DNA of 64,000 nt, from the NCBI GenBank assembly GCA_026413225.1, contig CM048591.1, positions 47,699,803-47,763,802 on the forward strand. The letters are read 5' to 3'. Numbering within the stretch: position 1 is the stretch's first letter; each line of letters begins with the position of its first letter. Source of the stretch: Otis tarda (Eukaryota > Chordata > Aves > Otidiformes > Otididae). The notes beneath the pieces were generated by a model. That model did no database searches. It was not told where the DNA came from and saw only the letters and a list, made by a program, of their open reading frames with translations. Positions 1-14,400 of the stretch are shown in pieces. The translations under genes were made by a program, and so were the position numbers.

Positions 1-3000
1 TTAATTTTATGCCATGTGCAGGATGATATTTCAACTATGCGTTAGGTGAATGCACAGGATCAACAAGTGAGTCAGGAGAGAAATGTCATACACGTGTCAG
101 CATTCAAAATATAATGGCTCAACAAATGTCACAGATTTATCTTGTTGCAGTCAGTTATCACTACATAATTATGCCTCAGGTGATTTTACCTAGGGCCCAA
201 TCCAAAGTTCGAATCACCTGAAAGAATCACATGAAGTTATTGTTTTGGAGGGGTGAGTGGTTGTGGGGGTGGAACAGGCCTTGCAGCAGGTTTAAGGTCC
301 TGTCATTGTGAAGAAGCATGAGATTTATAGCAAGAGATAGTCAAAAAAGCTTTCAGGCACACAATCCTTTCTTCAGAACTAGAGGAGAGCTTGTTTGTTT
401 CACAGCTTGTTTTTCTTTTTTTTTCCCCATCTACATCTGCTCAGCTAACAAAATTGCTTCTCACTACAAACCCTGCCTTGCATATGCCCTCAGACCATCA
501 CAGCTACAACTGCACTCCATTTCACAGCTTGGTGCTTGTACGTAGTTCCCACATTTACCACAATGCTTCTTTGACTCCAAACAAATGTTTTAGTTAAAGT
601 AGCTACCAACTTTTCTTAGAAAGTAAAAATCAGTTGGTTTATAAAGGCAGCCCTCATGCATTTCAGAAATACAGCACAGCAAGCATCTCACACACTGATC
701 ATCACAGTACTGAGACATAGGTTACTCCTGAAAATGCAATCAGGAAAAAGAAATACTCTTTTACACCAAAAAAAAATGCTTTCCTTTGACTCAGGAAAAG
801 AAAGCAAACATTGTGTTTTACAGAGCCATCCCCTCAGCCTTTCTTCTGAGATAAAACTTGTGGTTTCCCATTTCTGTCTTGCACTGAACCAGATCCTTTG
901 CAGGCAACAGGATGGGAATCCCAGGCCTGTGGCAGTCCCCACCCCACTGCTGTCTTTCAGACCCATGCTGCTTGCTTCCCCAGATATGTCTGAGTTTCCT
1001 GGGCATTTTAACTGCAGGTTGGTGAGACAGAGGCATCACCAGCACTTCATCCTCTTTGTCTCCTCCAGTGGTCCTATTAACACATTGAGATCCCTCATAG
1101 GTTTTGCCTCTCACAGAAAGGATTTGTATTTCAGAGATATGAACTGTACTTGAGGGATAAATTGGCTTGTAACTTCCTTTCTCTTCCTATTTGCCTCCAC
1201 CATCTTCTCTCCATGTAGCAACATGAAGCAGGTTATTTCTCTGATGCAGGTTATTTCTCTGGCATTTGTAGTGGTTTAGCTACTACCTCTTCTGCCTGCC
1301 AGCTCCTGACAATCAGACATAAAGCCTGTTACTCAATAGACCCGTCTGACTCAAGGACCCTGTTGATCAAAACTGCCACTTGAGTGTAGGAGAGGAAATG
1401 CACCAGCTGAAGAGGCTGAAGCCCAGGGCTGAGGGTTGGCAAGGCAGCCTTGGTTACTGTTCGTACGCCCTGCCCAGGCAGAGCCAGGAAAGCACTAAGC
1501 AGCTGAAAAACTAGAGTGTACATCGTCTTGCTCAGTATCAAAGCGCTATAGATTTTCCATCTGCCTTTCAGTAAATTATCTCAGTTTTACCAAACTTGGC
1601 GAACCCGAAGTCTGCAGGAAGACCCGAAGTGGGGGGAAGGACCTGAGAAAGATGACAGCATGTTGAGATACACCTCAGATGAGGCAGGACGGCTAAACTT
1701 GAATTTGACAATTCTTTTAACTTTGGTTTCTGAAATTCTGTGAATACTAAATGTACTCAAGCAACTGCAAGGTTTAAGTTAACAATGCATTTGGTGAAAA
1801 TGCTGGGAACTTCAGAAAATATATTTATAGAGCAATTCTGCCTAGGCAAGGTCAGAGCAGCCTGGCAGCAACTCTTCGTGTACCTGCAACAAAAGGCACA
1901 GTACTTTTCCCACCTGGGAGTTAAGGAGTCTTGAAGAATTATCAGATGAAAACAGGAAGAAAAAGAACATCCGAGTATCTCCCACCACACTGATATGCAG
2001 TTTTTCCAGGGGAAGGTTCCTGGATCTCTCTGTTCAGAATATTCTAGATAATTTTTAGGAGGGGGTCTTTACACAGAGAGCCTAGTGACGTGGAAAAGGC
2101 AACATATTTTTTTCCAGCTTGCATTGCCAGGCAGCACAGGGCAGACGCAAGCTTTTTTTTGCAGCAAATCAAATTTGCAGATGCTTCTTCAGCAAAACAC
2201 CTGAGCCACAAATCAAGCCCAGAAATAGATACTGCTGCTAGGTTGAGAGTGTCGTTACCTGATGACTTGTGCATGTGAACATTTGTCTAAGGAAGGCAAA
2301 AGCCAAAGTTCAGGACACATCTGCATGGTTAAATAGTTGCACAGAGTTTGGAAAAGTTGGATGTGACTACATTTGCTTCCTTTCCAATAAGCAAGTTATT
2401 TGACACACATTACACCTTTCTAAGCCACATGCTGTTTCATTAGCTAGGCACAGATAAATACCAATGTAGAGTTATCTTGATCTCTTGTAAAATTAGCTGC
2501 TGCGCTGTCTGCAGTAGGGCCCACATGCCGAGTTCCAAATCTGTCCAGAAGTATTTTCTGCTTTGCAGATGGTCAAACTGTGGAGTAATTTTCTTGGCAC
2601 AAAATATGTTGTGTGTTTTGAATACAATTTCAGCACGCAAATGTATCCAGTGAAAAATTACCAATATGCATTTTCCAAGGCTGACCTATTCTGCTTTAAA
2701 GTGACTTGACATCTATCTGAGACAGCAAAAAAAGACATTTTACATTGCCATTTTATTCTACTAAAAAGGCTAATGCCCTGATATTTTTCATAGCTTTACT
2801 CATGTTTTACTCTGATTGTTATAGAAAGTAGCCCACTCAGGAAGCTCAAATCTCTGCCTCTGTGAAGCACTATCACATGAAAATACCCTCCTTTCTTGTG
2901 GTTTCAATGATATTTTGGCTGTGAAGCTAAGTTTTATTGTTGCTATTTTTAATTAATATGGTTTACCTGATTAAAAAACAGAATTCTGGAATTCGTATTT

Positions 3001-6000
3001 CAGGGAAATGACAGATTTTCTCAACATATTTGGAAAAAGTATAGCCATCTCAAATATTGAGACAAGAAACTATGACTAGTTTTTAGTCTGAAATGTTTTG
3101 TATGACAGGATGTAAAACCTGCTAATATTTTTTTTGTTCATATCTTTAGTATCCTTTAGTTCCCAAGTTTATCCTTGCCATCTCCAAAGGATAGGGCTTC
3201 ACAGATTAAAAAGTCAGATATTGAAAGATGGATTTTTAAAATGAAAGCATGAGATGTCTAGAAGAATTGTACAGAAGGCTCCCAGTTATTCTTCAGAATT
3301 TAAAAAAAAAAATTTATAAGTCATTACCAAGTGTTGTACCAGTATTTGCTGAGGAGAAACAAATATACCAAATAAAAAAAATAACTTGCTTCTAAAAAAG
3401 AAAAAAAATGGAGACCCAAAATACATTTTAAGAAATCTGTTTAATAGTTGAAATATTTTCATTTGCAAAACAGGCAAAATGAGTGTGTGCTGCCTGAAGT
3501 AGCACAGGGGACATTCACAAGCTCTGAAGACGAAACCAGTGTATTACTGTTTATAGGACTTTAAATGCCAACTGGCGAACTGACCATGTCTGGAAGGTGT
3601 AAGACTGGAGAAGTAGCTAAGGAAAACAACACAGAGAGTATAGGTAGGAAGGGGAGGCTAACTGTGGCGTGGATGCACCTACTGCCACAAATTCAGAGTA
3701 CCATGCCAGGAGTACCCCTGTGGGGGAGCCTCCCCAGAAAGGAGCGCAGAGACCAAGTGGTGCCATTTGTCACACCTGCCTGACGGAAGTGAAGCCTGTC
3801 CTGACCACACAAGTGACAGAAAGCCTGGAAAAAAGGGTTTGTGGAATAAGGCAACATCAGTGGATACGGCATGCAAGCTGTTGTCACTCGTAAAGCAAGG
3901 AGATGACAACTCCTCTTCTTTTTCCCGTTAGTTCCTCACTTTGTCTCTTGAAATCATGTTTATTCACATGTAGAAAATCTACAAGCAGAAAATGAAAGGA
4001 AGCTGGCCGACTTAATTTTTGGTTTATTGAATAAACTATATACAGTGAAAGGGTTAGCTTTGGCAACTATTAGACATAGAGTACCGCATGCTGTTATGTA
4101 GGTAGTATGCAATCTATACAATGGTTGTTATTCTTACGCTCCTGCATCTTCAGTGTGAGACTTACATCAATCTATTAACAGAAGCCAATGCACTCAATAG
4201 GACTTTTTTGCTTTTACTGCTGAATAAGATTTTTTTCCATTGGTATGCTGAATGACAGCTCTGTTCTCAGTATTTATAGATGATCTAACTTCAAGAAATA
4301 TTTGAAGCCATTTCAGTACAATCTGTACCTTCTTGTATAACATGCAAGTAAGTTTAAGAAACTCTGGTTCATTCATCAGTAACAGAGACATCTACCTGAT
4401 CTTGATGATGACGTCTAATACAGCAGTTCTGAACAATGGCCTTATTTTTATAAATGTAGAATGAAACTGTTTATCCAGTAGAATGCCTTATCTCTTCACT
4501 CTGGGTGCACGCGCAGTCAGATTTGTGCTTCGCAAAACTGAAGCAAGCATATCCATGTTTTCCTTATAGCTATGGCAAATGTATGCCACTGACAGGTGAT
4601 GCTAAAGAGGCATAAAGCTGCTCCTCCACTGCTGAGAAGACGGTCATGTCTTTCTGCAATTAACCATTATCTAGACTCTGACAATCTTGGTCCAAAATTT
4701 AGGGCATCTTTCAAAGAGGAAACTTCTTAAAATACTGGTTGCAGCTTTTATGAACATCAAGTAGGGGTATAAAAAACCTTGCTGTTGAATGCACAACTAC
4801 AAAAGCCTTCCTTCTGCACAACCCTCCACCTGTCAAGAACAAGGTCAATGATACCAAAACCTTAAAGAAAAATGTACTTGGAGCTTTAGATCTGTTAGGT
4901 AGCTCCAGTTCTTTAACTTCTTTTGTGATCTTCTGGCTTTCTTCCACTCAACCTGGTCTCTAGCGGTAGTGGTCAGGGAGGTGGAGAGAGAGAAAGTAAA
5001 ATTGTCTTCTGTTGCTAAGTCAGGATCATAGTAACCTCAAAACTGGGTCCAGTCTCAGGTGATTTGCTGTAGTATCTTATTGCTCAAAAAGTAGCCCATA
5101 GCAGGTATTTCAAAGGAAGGCATAGGAAACCTGACAACAGCAACATGAAAAAAATACAGTCTAATGAATATTTTTTTCTAACCCCTAGTTGGCTTTGGGG
5201 ACTTTGGAGACAGGTATCTTCTAAACCCTCTTTTTTATTAGAGAATTAAAGTTCTAACACTGTCATTTTGAATAACTCCATAAGATACATGACGTTTTAT
5301 ACATATACAAGCTGTATTTGCCAAAAAGGACTATCTAGTGGTAATGAACTGACTGGTGTGACTGGATATGTCATATGAAAAACACTCAAATTCTTTATGC
5401 CTTTCTTTCTTTGTGTAATCAAACTGCTAGGTGCTATTAGCAGAAGAACTTGGAAGTGTCTCTGTTTCCAAGGTGCTAGGCAGCAGTTAACTTTGCAGGC
5501 ATGTGGAGTGGGGGAAGCCCCATTAGTTATTCTCACTCAGGCTTTGCATTACTGTATATTAAATCAATCCAAATACTAGCTAGCATTTTCCTCACTAATA
5601 CTATATTGAAAATGAAAGATTTCGATGTTAAACATACATTTATTCTAACCCATTTCTGTGCTAATGACAGCTAAACTAGCAAATGTAAATTATTCTCTGT
5701 CAGTACCAGGTACTATAGCTGTCATTGCCCCACTTCTTAGAGCTGTGCTGTATGAATTACAAGGCTGTCCCCATAGACTTCTGGGAATCCTGCTTCCTGG
5801 TGAACTAAGCAGTAGTCAGCACCCTGTGTTTCCCAGAGCTTTGGCCCTCAAGTTCCCTGTGCACAAGGAACGAGGATTCTCCTTCACAGCCCTTCCTGCA
5901 CAAGCTGTATATCCAGACTGTAGTGTGGCTATGCCTTCCTCTAAGCATCATCCCCTAAGTGCTGCTCCACATCCAGAGTCCACGTAGCAGAACAGCACAG

Positions 6001-6306
6001 GTGAACCCCACTCACCTTCCAAGCAAGAGAGAATGTTAAGGAGGAAACTGAATACAGAATTCACTGCCGATAACACGTTACCTATCCGCCTTCAAAAATC
6101 ACAGGGGAAAAGTTCTTCCTTTTCAATGTCTTCCATCCTTTTTTCAGTGATGCTTGCTGACAGTGAATTTCTGCAAAGAATACAGATACAGTTGAAAGAA
6201 ACACTGCATCAACTGAACTTCATTCATATTGTTAGCATTGGACTCGACTCAGCTCTAAAATCTAGATTTCCATCGTCTCCCCTCCAGAAGCTTGGCATAG
6301 CGGCAT
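1..6306. other. Non-coding, presumed SHC3 intron (distal part)
   Basis: This AT-rich stretch lies 3' of the SHC3 first coding exon on the minus strand, so it is probably SHC3 intron. The open frames inside it have no recognisable domain or plausible splice context. The longest is a plus-strand frame of 165 codons at 656-1153, overlapped by antisense frames of similar length. A 15-base motif (gcaggttatttctct) occurs twice at 1228-1242 and 1246-1260. I looked for the PTB, CH1 and SH2 exons of SHC3 and could not recognise any, but short exons could be missed by eye. Confidence 0.6.
1228..1260. repeat. Short tandem duplication, 18-bp period
   Basis: The 15-mer gcaggttatttctct is present at 1228-1242 and again at 1246-1260. 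Two copies only; probably a replication-slippage product. Confidence 0.8.
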
Positions 6307-6427
6307 CCAGGTTGGATGAGGCTCTGAGCAACCTGATCTAGTTGGAGATGTCCCTGCTCCTTGCAGGGGGGTTGGACTAGACCTTTGAAGGTCCCTTCCA
6401 ACCCTAACCATTCTGTGATTCTATGAT
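6307..6427 (+). mobile_element. CR1 LINE, 5'-truncated 3' tail
   Basis: This is the last 120 bases of a CR1 non-LTR retrotransposon in plus orientation. It carries the stretch around gaggctctgagcaacctga, the ggttggactaga box, the ggtcccttccaaccctaacc box and the degenerate terminal repeat ending ttctgtgattctatgat. Severe 5' truncation and lack of a poly(A) tail are normal for CR1. The box reads gactagacctttgaagg rather than gactagatgacctttgaagg, so a few bases have been lost. Its wording (cctgatctagttggagatgt) groups it with the copies at 43.6 and 56.4 kb rather than the one at 26.0 kb. Confidence 0.95.
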
Positions 6428-7877
6428 ATTGGGATAAATGGGTTTGGTTTTCACAATTAATAAAATTCAGGCCCCAGATTTGGAATCTTATTCAAATTTG
6501 AAAGTCTCACAGAGTTCATGGAGAGGATGAGGATCAGAGTTTGGATTCGGGTCCACTGCCGATGCAAAGTATTTCAGTCCTCTGATCTAACTGCTATTAA
6601 CATGCAATATAATGTTTTACTCAGCACGGGGAGGTTTGACTTTCTGAAGCTGCATGCAGTAAATTGAATGCATTCAATTAGATACTAATGAATATGCAGC
6701 CCAACACTGCTGTATGACCAGCCATGCATGCAACATTATTCTAATTCAATCCAGTGCATAACTACACTCATGCATACAACACAGTAGTGAAGACTGATTA
6801 CACTGTAACAGATTTAACAATAAGCATACAAACATATTATATGAACTACAAACACTGCACATGTTGCAAAAGAATGTTACCTGGTTTGTTTTTTTTTTTA
6901 ACAAACAGCCTGAGGGCACAAAGAGCCTGGCCACACAAGCTTAAGAGTGGCTCCTTTCTGTGATGATGATGGTAGGTTTCAGATGAACTTAGGGTCACTT
7001 GCCACCTGCGGTTAACTCAGTAGTCTCGCCTGCTATTCCTTCTGTTCCTCTGCTATGTTGAAAATGAAATGCTTCTGTTCGTCTTGCTGCCCAAGAAAGT
7101 CATTTTGACTTCACATATGTTACAAGAATTATCAATAGATAATTAATGATGCAACATGTGGATTCACCTGGCTTTTATTTATCATTATGCATAACTGCAG
7201 ACCCTCAGCTTGCGCATCCATTTATTTGCTTGAGAATTCACATGACATTACATGCATGACACAAAGGAATACATACAATATGACTGATTAACACTACTCT
7301 AGTTCTCCTGTTTCTTCTGTAGTCAAAGAATCTTGAGACTTCAAATGTGTAATGATAAAAGGAAAAATCTGTTATAAATTGTACATAGCTGTTCATTTTT
7401 CCTCAAATCAAATCTAAAATTAGGATAACAATATCTTTTGTCAGACACCACCAGAGTTAAGATCATCAGTTAAGATCTGATGAAGAGTATGACAAGTGAA
7501 AATGCTTGCTCACATTTTTTTCACATGAAGATAAATGTGAAACATTTTAATTTACAAAACCTGAAAAACCAAAATAAAACCAAGCCACAGGCCAGGTACA
7601 ACAGTCTCAGATGGCACGGGTTGATTTTTCACATGACTGTTACAAGGAAGGAAAGACTGCTAACCAAAGAGTTTATACTGGGGCTTCAGTCCAGTTCCTG
7701 GAGTTGAAAACACAGTTCTTCATTTGTCAGGCTGGTCCATGCATACACACCGGTGCTTTCCTGATGTATTAATTATAACAGCTGTTATTTTCAAAGCCAT
7801 TCAAAACATCTGGACAAGCTTTTCCCATTAACTTCTTATTTTAAATGGGTGTCTAATTCACTAGATAACTGGCAATC
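6428..7877. other. Non-coding, presumed SHC3 intron
   Basis: AT-rich sequence between a CR1 tail and a solo LTR. I see no exon, RNA gene or named repeat in it. Confidence 0.6.
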
Positions 7878-8499
7878 TGTCCTGGTTTCAGCTGGGATGG
7901 AGCTAATTTTCTTCCCAGTAGCTGTTGTGTTTTGGACTTAGTATGGGATTTGGTATGCAAAGAATGTTGATAATACACTGATGTTATTAGTTGCGGTTAA
8001 GAGATCAAGGACTTTTTTTCGCCTTCCCAGGTTTTGCTAATGTGCATGTGCAAGAAGCTGCGAGGGGTATAGCCGGAACAGTTGACCCAATCTGGCCAAA
8101 GGAAGTATTCCATACCATAGACGACACGCTCAGTATATAAGAGGGGGTTGGCTGGTGGGCAGCTCTCTTGCTGCTAGGGACTGTTTCGAGATCGCTCTCA
8201 GTTACATTCCATGGTCGCTGCTCAGGACGGGCTGTATCAGTCATCGGGTCATCCAGCGATGAGAAATTGTGCATAATTAGCTTTGTGTATTTTATTATCC
8301 CTATATTCTATTATTATTATAATAATTATTTATATATATATATATGTAATCTCCTACTCTGCTGTCTTAGTAAGTTATCTTTATCTCAACCCACGAGTTT
8401 TCCTTTTCTTTCCGATTCACTCCCCCACTCCTCTGGGGCCAGGGAGGGTGAGTAAGCATCTGTGTGGTATTTAGTTGCCAATTGGGCTAAATCACAACA
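7878..8499 (+). mobile_element. Solo LTR of an avian endogenous retrovirus
   Basis: A 622-bp element starts with tgtcctggtttcagctggga and ends with ctaaatcacaaca, the ends of a retroviral LTR common in bird genomes (from memory of the family). It has a TATA box, tatataa, at 8134-8140, so U3 lies to the left and transcription would run rightward. An AT microsatellite (tatta, then (at)n) at about 8310-8346 lies in the downstream part. Flanking bases are caatc before and aaatc after, a 4-of-5 match that may be a decayed target-site duplication. No internal retroviral genes adjoin it, so it is a solo LTR left by recombination. It lies antisense to SHC3. Confidence 0.88.
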
Positions 8500-11400
8500 A
8501 AATCTTAGCCCGATTTTAGTAATTTCTAAATGTTCACCTAACGATTTAGGTGCCTTTTACAAACATTAATTCATTTAATCACACAGTTGTCTGTGATGGG
8601 GGCTAATGGTTCCTCCAAAATAATGCCCTGTTTGCAGCAGAGCCAGAGACTACACACCTCACCATCTCATGACTGAGCCACAAAAAAAGTTCTAGGAACT
8701 GGTGCTGCTCATCTTACTTTGGGGTTTTGTTCGTCCTCAAGGTTAGCAGAGAGGTAAAGTAACAGAAACAATAACCAGAAAACAGAAAAAAGGCAAATGT
8801 AGGATCCCTAATGACTGACTTCTTATGTTTGAGCTCTGCCATGTGGAGGAAAAGCAAGGGTAAGAAAGCAGGCAGGGACAGGGCTGTGATGCAGTGTTAT
8901 GAAGGGAGTAAGTGCTTTGTGTCAAGCACGATGTGCGCTTATAAGGAAGAGATGCATTGAGACTTCCACATTGAATTAGGTAACTTGCTTCATCTTTTCT
9001 AACTGTTTTTTAATCACACTTAGTAAATAATCCATTATACCAGAAGTCATATTGGCCCAAGACAGATCACTTTCTTCTATGACTGGTTTCGCAAGGTCTT
9101 GGAAAAAAAAACAGATTAAACAGGTGTGACGCATGCAGTAGGATCAATTTATAAAGTTATGGGTCAAAAAGGGATCAGAGCTGCCTTGATGTCTGTTTCT
9201 CCACTTATAGGAAACAGTACAGAGCAATTTACACAGCCTCATACCAGAAAAGCTTTCACTGCAGCTAGGGATCTAGGTTTCTCAGCTGGAGTAGTCACAG
9301 CTAACTTTACTAGATCTACAGACCCAAACTTCAGTCACACTTCATCACAAGCCATCAGGTTACTTCTTACTGGTGGCAGGCTGCAGAGAAATCAGCAACG
9401 GACATACCTAAATATAAATGTATGACATAGTAGACATAAATGTGTCTTTCAGGGACTTTTCTTTTATTTGTAATCAAAGGGCTTGACAGACCATTTGGTG
9501 CCAGGTGTCTTCTAAAGAGAAAATTGGTGCCTGTAATATCAGAATATCAGCTTTACTAATGCAGTACATACCCTGAGGCCTATGTTATGTTTCTTAATGC
9601 ACAGGAGCAAGTTAATCAGCAAATGTGAATTTTAAAAATTCCTTAATAATATTTTCTTAATATTAAATAGGCTTGTATGTGAAACACTACATGACAAAAC
9701 ATGGCACAAACCGCTTCCTGTGGATACTTAAAGACACTGCATGGGGATTTCTAGAGCCAGATGATATTGAAATGCAGATGAAGAAGCTAGATCCTGTTTC
9801 AAAAGTCACCTAAAACCTCCTACTTTCAAAAAGGTTTTAGATCAGGAACTACAGGATCAGAATGATGACTTAACAAGTCTTCATTGTTTTATGATAAACA
9901 GAAAATTGCCAATGCAAAATAACTAGCAAAACAGGAATATATGGGCTTCCTGCTTGAGAAAATATCCTGTGCTCTAGGTGTGGTGAGAGGAAGATGAGCC
10001 AAGAAAATGGCCACCATATAGTCAAATACACTGTAACATCAACAGAAAAAAAAATACCAAGTCTGTTTCACAGTGAAAGCCGAGAATCATTTTTGTATTG
10101 AAAGAACTATAAGACAAAGAGACTTTGTTTTTGCAGACCATATAGCTTTAGATCAGCAAATATGCTTAAGTATTAATGGCAGAGTTGTAACTTTAAGTGC
10201 AACACTGTTCCAATAGAGACACAGAGTGAAAGAGACTGCGCAGAAATAGACTACGAAAATAATAACTATCATCACAACCGTTTCATAAGCCAGTATCATT
10301 TAATTTCCAAGTGGTAAACACAAATGTATTACCTGTATTGGAACTACAAGTCTGCTTAGACATGAAATAATTTTAAAAGGTCACTGCTGCAAATACCACA
10401 GAAATGTACATGATGAGTTTTTAAAAGTACAGTAGTAAAATTCTCAAATACCTCCATAGTCTACATTGCCTGAAAACCAGTATCCTGTAATTTACCTGTC
10501 CTTGTGCTTTTACACCCTCCATCAGTGCGCTATCTGGACAAATTAATGATTAAGATTGTGTTAGACTTACGAGGTCCAACTCAAAGCTGCTGTATGCAAG
10601 TTAACTCAAAGTCAATGCAGCACCTGAGCCTAAAAATAAGTAAATTTTCTCATCTAACACAAGAAATACTTAGCTGTCTATGGTTTGAGAAATGGTTTAT
10701 GATAGACTATCAGCAACTGTAAGAGGTGAAATTCAAGCACTGTATCCAGTCATATCACTTTATATGTGTTCCTTTGGAAAGGATTACTTCATTATTTTGA
10801 TGCCAGAATTTGAAAACATGGTCTCCAGTTCCTAGAAGATGTCAGTACTATAGTCCTCTGAAATCAATGAGCTTAGCTTTTCAAGTGAAAATGCCTGCAA
10901 CACACTATTTCCTATAGTTCTCAGAAAATAGTCTCATAGAAATAAAATGATTCAGGGACACTACTTAGGACAATGCTCTACTTATGTACCACTCTTACAA
11001 AAATACTGTGACAGGTTTAAAAGAATTGTAATAAGAACCTAATACAAGCTTATTGTTCCTTACATACAGTCTGGAAAAGATAACATACTTTAATTTGTCT
11101 CCGGTATCATTGTGGTAATATATTTTCATTTATAGCCTTTCTATGGCCAATTTGTAATCTGACATCTTTTGATAAGAAATTACTAATAAAACCTAAAAAC
11201 ATGCAGCTCCAAAGCAGCTCCCTAGGCTCATTTTGACAAATGCATTGTAGATTTTAAGCATATTCTAATTCTCAGTGGCTTAAATTTCACAAAATTGGTA
11301 CCCAGATAAGTGCCTTATTTGGCATAACAAACAGGCAAAAATTTTCTAAAGCAGTTCTTGGCACATCAAAAGACCACTAAGAAAATATCCTTCAAGTGCT

Positions 11401-14400
11401 GTTGGAGCTATATTAATACCAGGTGAGAGATTTACCTGTAAATGCAAAATTTAAAAGCGCACTTACAGTATCCAAAAATTATTTACTATGTGTTTTGCCT
11501 TCCTGTCCTTTCCACCCCAGGGACACAATTCAGAAGTTACTTTAAAAAACATACTTGCACAAAGTCTTACCTTGCAATCTGTGTTCTAGTATTGAAGTCA
11601 AGAGATCTCATTGAGCGTAAGACTTCTATACACCCCAAGTACTGTAAGGAAAAATAAACAGTTGGAAAATGTATTATAATTATTCTTGAGTTCTAGGACA
11701 AAATGCAGCTAACCATTAAAAGGCATTGTACAATTCTTATTTTTACATTTGATTTATCCTATGTGTCAGGTAGGTTTTTATGACTACGTTCTTGTAGGGA
11801 ACAGATTTGTTCCATAAACATTTTATTTCATTTAAGTGTCAAGTTTGGTCCAATATATCTTTTTATGTTTTATCTAATCACTGTAATACACCTAGTTCAT
11901 AATGTGTTGCTGTGCTCTTTCATTTTCCTCTATCTTAATTGTTCCATTTTAGATATAAAGCTAATCAAAGTAAAAAATAATTTTAATGAAAAAGGAAATG
12001 TGGTAAAGCAAATTCATCTAACACCGGTTAGTAGGAAAACCTTATTTAAGAGGGAAAAAACAGCCTTATAAGTACAAAAAAGATAAGTTATAGCAGGGAA
12101 AGCTGAAAATAGCACCAGCAATCCAAAGAGGATTCCTTAATAACCAGCTCAGGGATAGACAAGATTTAATATTTTCATTAATGACACTAGTATAAAGATA
12201 CTGGAAAATGCTAACAAAATATACTAATAACCCGTGCTGAGAGATGGCTTCAACAGGGCCTTTCAAGAGAGGAATGACATGAAGGTTAGCTAATATTAGG
12301 AAAAGACTTGGTCTTATTGACTCAGATTTATGCCCTGCATCTCCATGAAAAAGAGCGAGTACTGTTAGAAAAATATGTTAAAATATAACAGTCACAGGAG
12401 TGAGAAAAACTCAGGTGAGTCTTCTGGACTCATTTCCAAAAGTGGGCATAAATTGCATGTGGATGTCTACATGCAGCTACAGGTCTCATCAGATATTTGG
12501 ATAGCGGCTTTGTATAAACCAGCTGATGCCTGGCATATCCCACGGCAGTATCTTTGCATGTCGGCTAAGTACTCAATCACACATCTGACTTGTGAAAGTC
12601 AGAGGAAACAGAGATTAATCTTTACATAATGAACCTGATAACGCTATTCTAGTACTCTGGTTTTATATCAACTTTTATATCATCTTTTATATATATTTGC
12701 AGTGTAATGCAATCTATTCGGGTATGCAACTGGTGCAAAAAATCCAGTGAGTCCACTATTTTGTGTCGGTTTGGGAATTTTATTTATATTGAAAAAATGA
12801 TGTCTTGAGTAGAGAATTAGTACATTAGTAACTATACTATCTGGAATTTCAGCAATGCTTTTTCAAATATGTCACAAACTGTTTACAAGCTGAGGGAGGA
12901 TCTAGTTTATTTTCTCATGTCCATTATTATTTAATTTATTGATATCAAATGTTACAATGTCATTACAACACTGAATTTAAAAAAAAATTAGAATATCAAG
13001 TGACTTCTATTCATTAAATTACCCAAACTTGGATTATAATTGCCCACAGTTTCTGGAACGGGTTTTTTCAAGACTCATTTCCTAGAATTTTTTAGAAAAC
13101 ACCTGCAATCTTATGTTTTTTGAAAAGCTTCTAAAATCCTAATGGAAAGTGTCTTGTCTATAGGGATACCGGCACATGGAGCCTTCAAGCTAAGGGTTGT
13201 ATTCTCAAGCTGTTCGGATTATCATCACTTCTGTATCAGTGCAAATTTAGATAACCTTTGCATCTTATTACACATAAATTCCTTTTTTACATATGCTTTT
13301 GTCAGATTACTTAGAGCATCCAGAACAGCATTTTCTGATGCAGGAAGTTAAGCCATTAACTCTACTTTTAAGTGTCTCAGAGGGTGATTTAATTTGCTTG
13401 GAGATGAAGTTCGTTAAACATCAGTTGAGATAATCAGCTGAAGTCAGTTAAGTTATGCCGGTATACTGCAATGGAAAATGTTTTCCTGTACTGTTTTTGT
13501 GTTATTTTGTTTTAGTTCTAAGATGCTTTTATAGATAAATTTTCCCAAATATTTATTTAATGTGAGACATTTTTATATTGAAATATACTGTAAATGGTGT
13601 AACTATTCAAAGGTATCCTGGATTTTTTTTTGCTACTGAAATGCTTGGTTTTCATTTTTTCATCAACCTGTTCATTTAGACCACTCTATACTAAAATACT
13701 CTTGGATTGCACTTGTTCCTTCACTTATCTATATTTGCCACAAGTCTTTTAAAGTAAAGTAATTGTACAATTTTGAGAAACAGGTCCAACATTTTAGAAG
13801 CAAAGTCTGGGAAGAAGTTAGACAAGTACATGCAGGCGTGCAAGTAATTACACAAACACATGTGCACACAAGTCACTGTCAAAATAAACACACAAATAAT
13901 TAGACAAATATCCATAAACATACTTAGAAGGCGTGCATTTAGACTCCTTTGAGTCATACTACCTGATCTGCATTAACAAAGTAGAGACAAAACCAGACTG
14001 AAGGAAGATCAGATGGAAAAGTTATCCTGTACTTGTTTTATGTACAGCACAGAGACAGCTGAACACAACATAGTAAGGCTTGCAGTATTCCTGACTGATC
14101 AAGGCAAAGATGGCAACTGATTTTCTGGGATAAAAGATGTGAACACTTAATCACCACGGCATGTTTTCAAGTAACAAAATTACTATAAAAACTGACATTC
14201 AAAAGGTCCAAAGGCCAACTACAGGGACATATAACTCACCTACTGCTATGCTTCAATTATTCCCCAAGACCAACATTGCTCTCTAAAAATATCCATTTGA
14301 AGTACATCCTGACAAGGATCCACAAAAAGGAGACATACAACCAAGATAGCAAGTAAATAAATTATTCATTTATTTCAACAAATAAATATCCCAATTAAAA

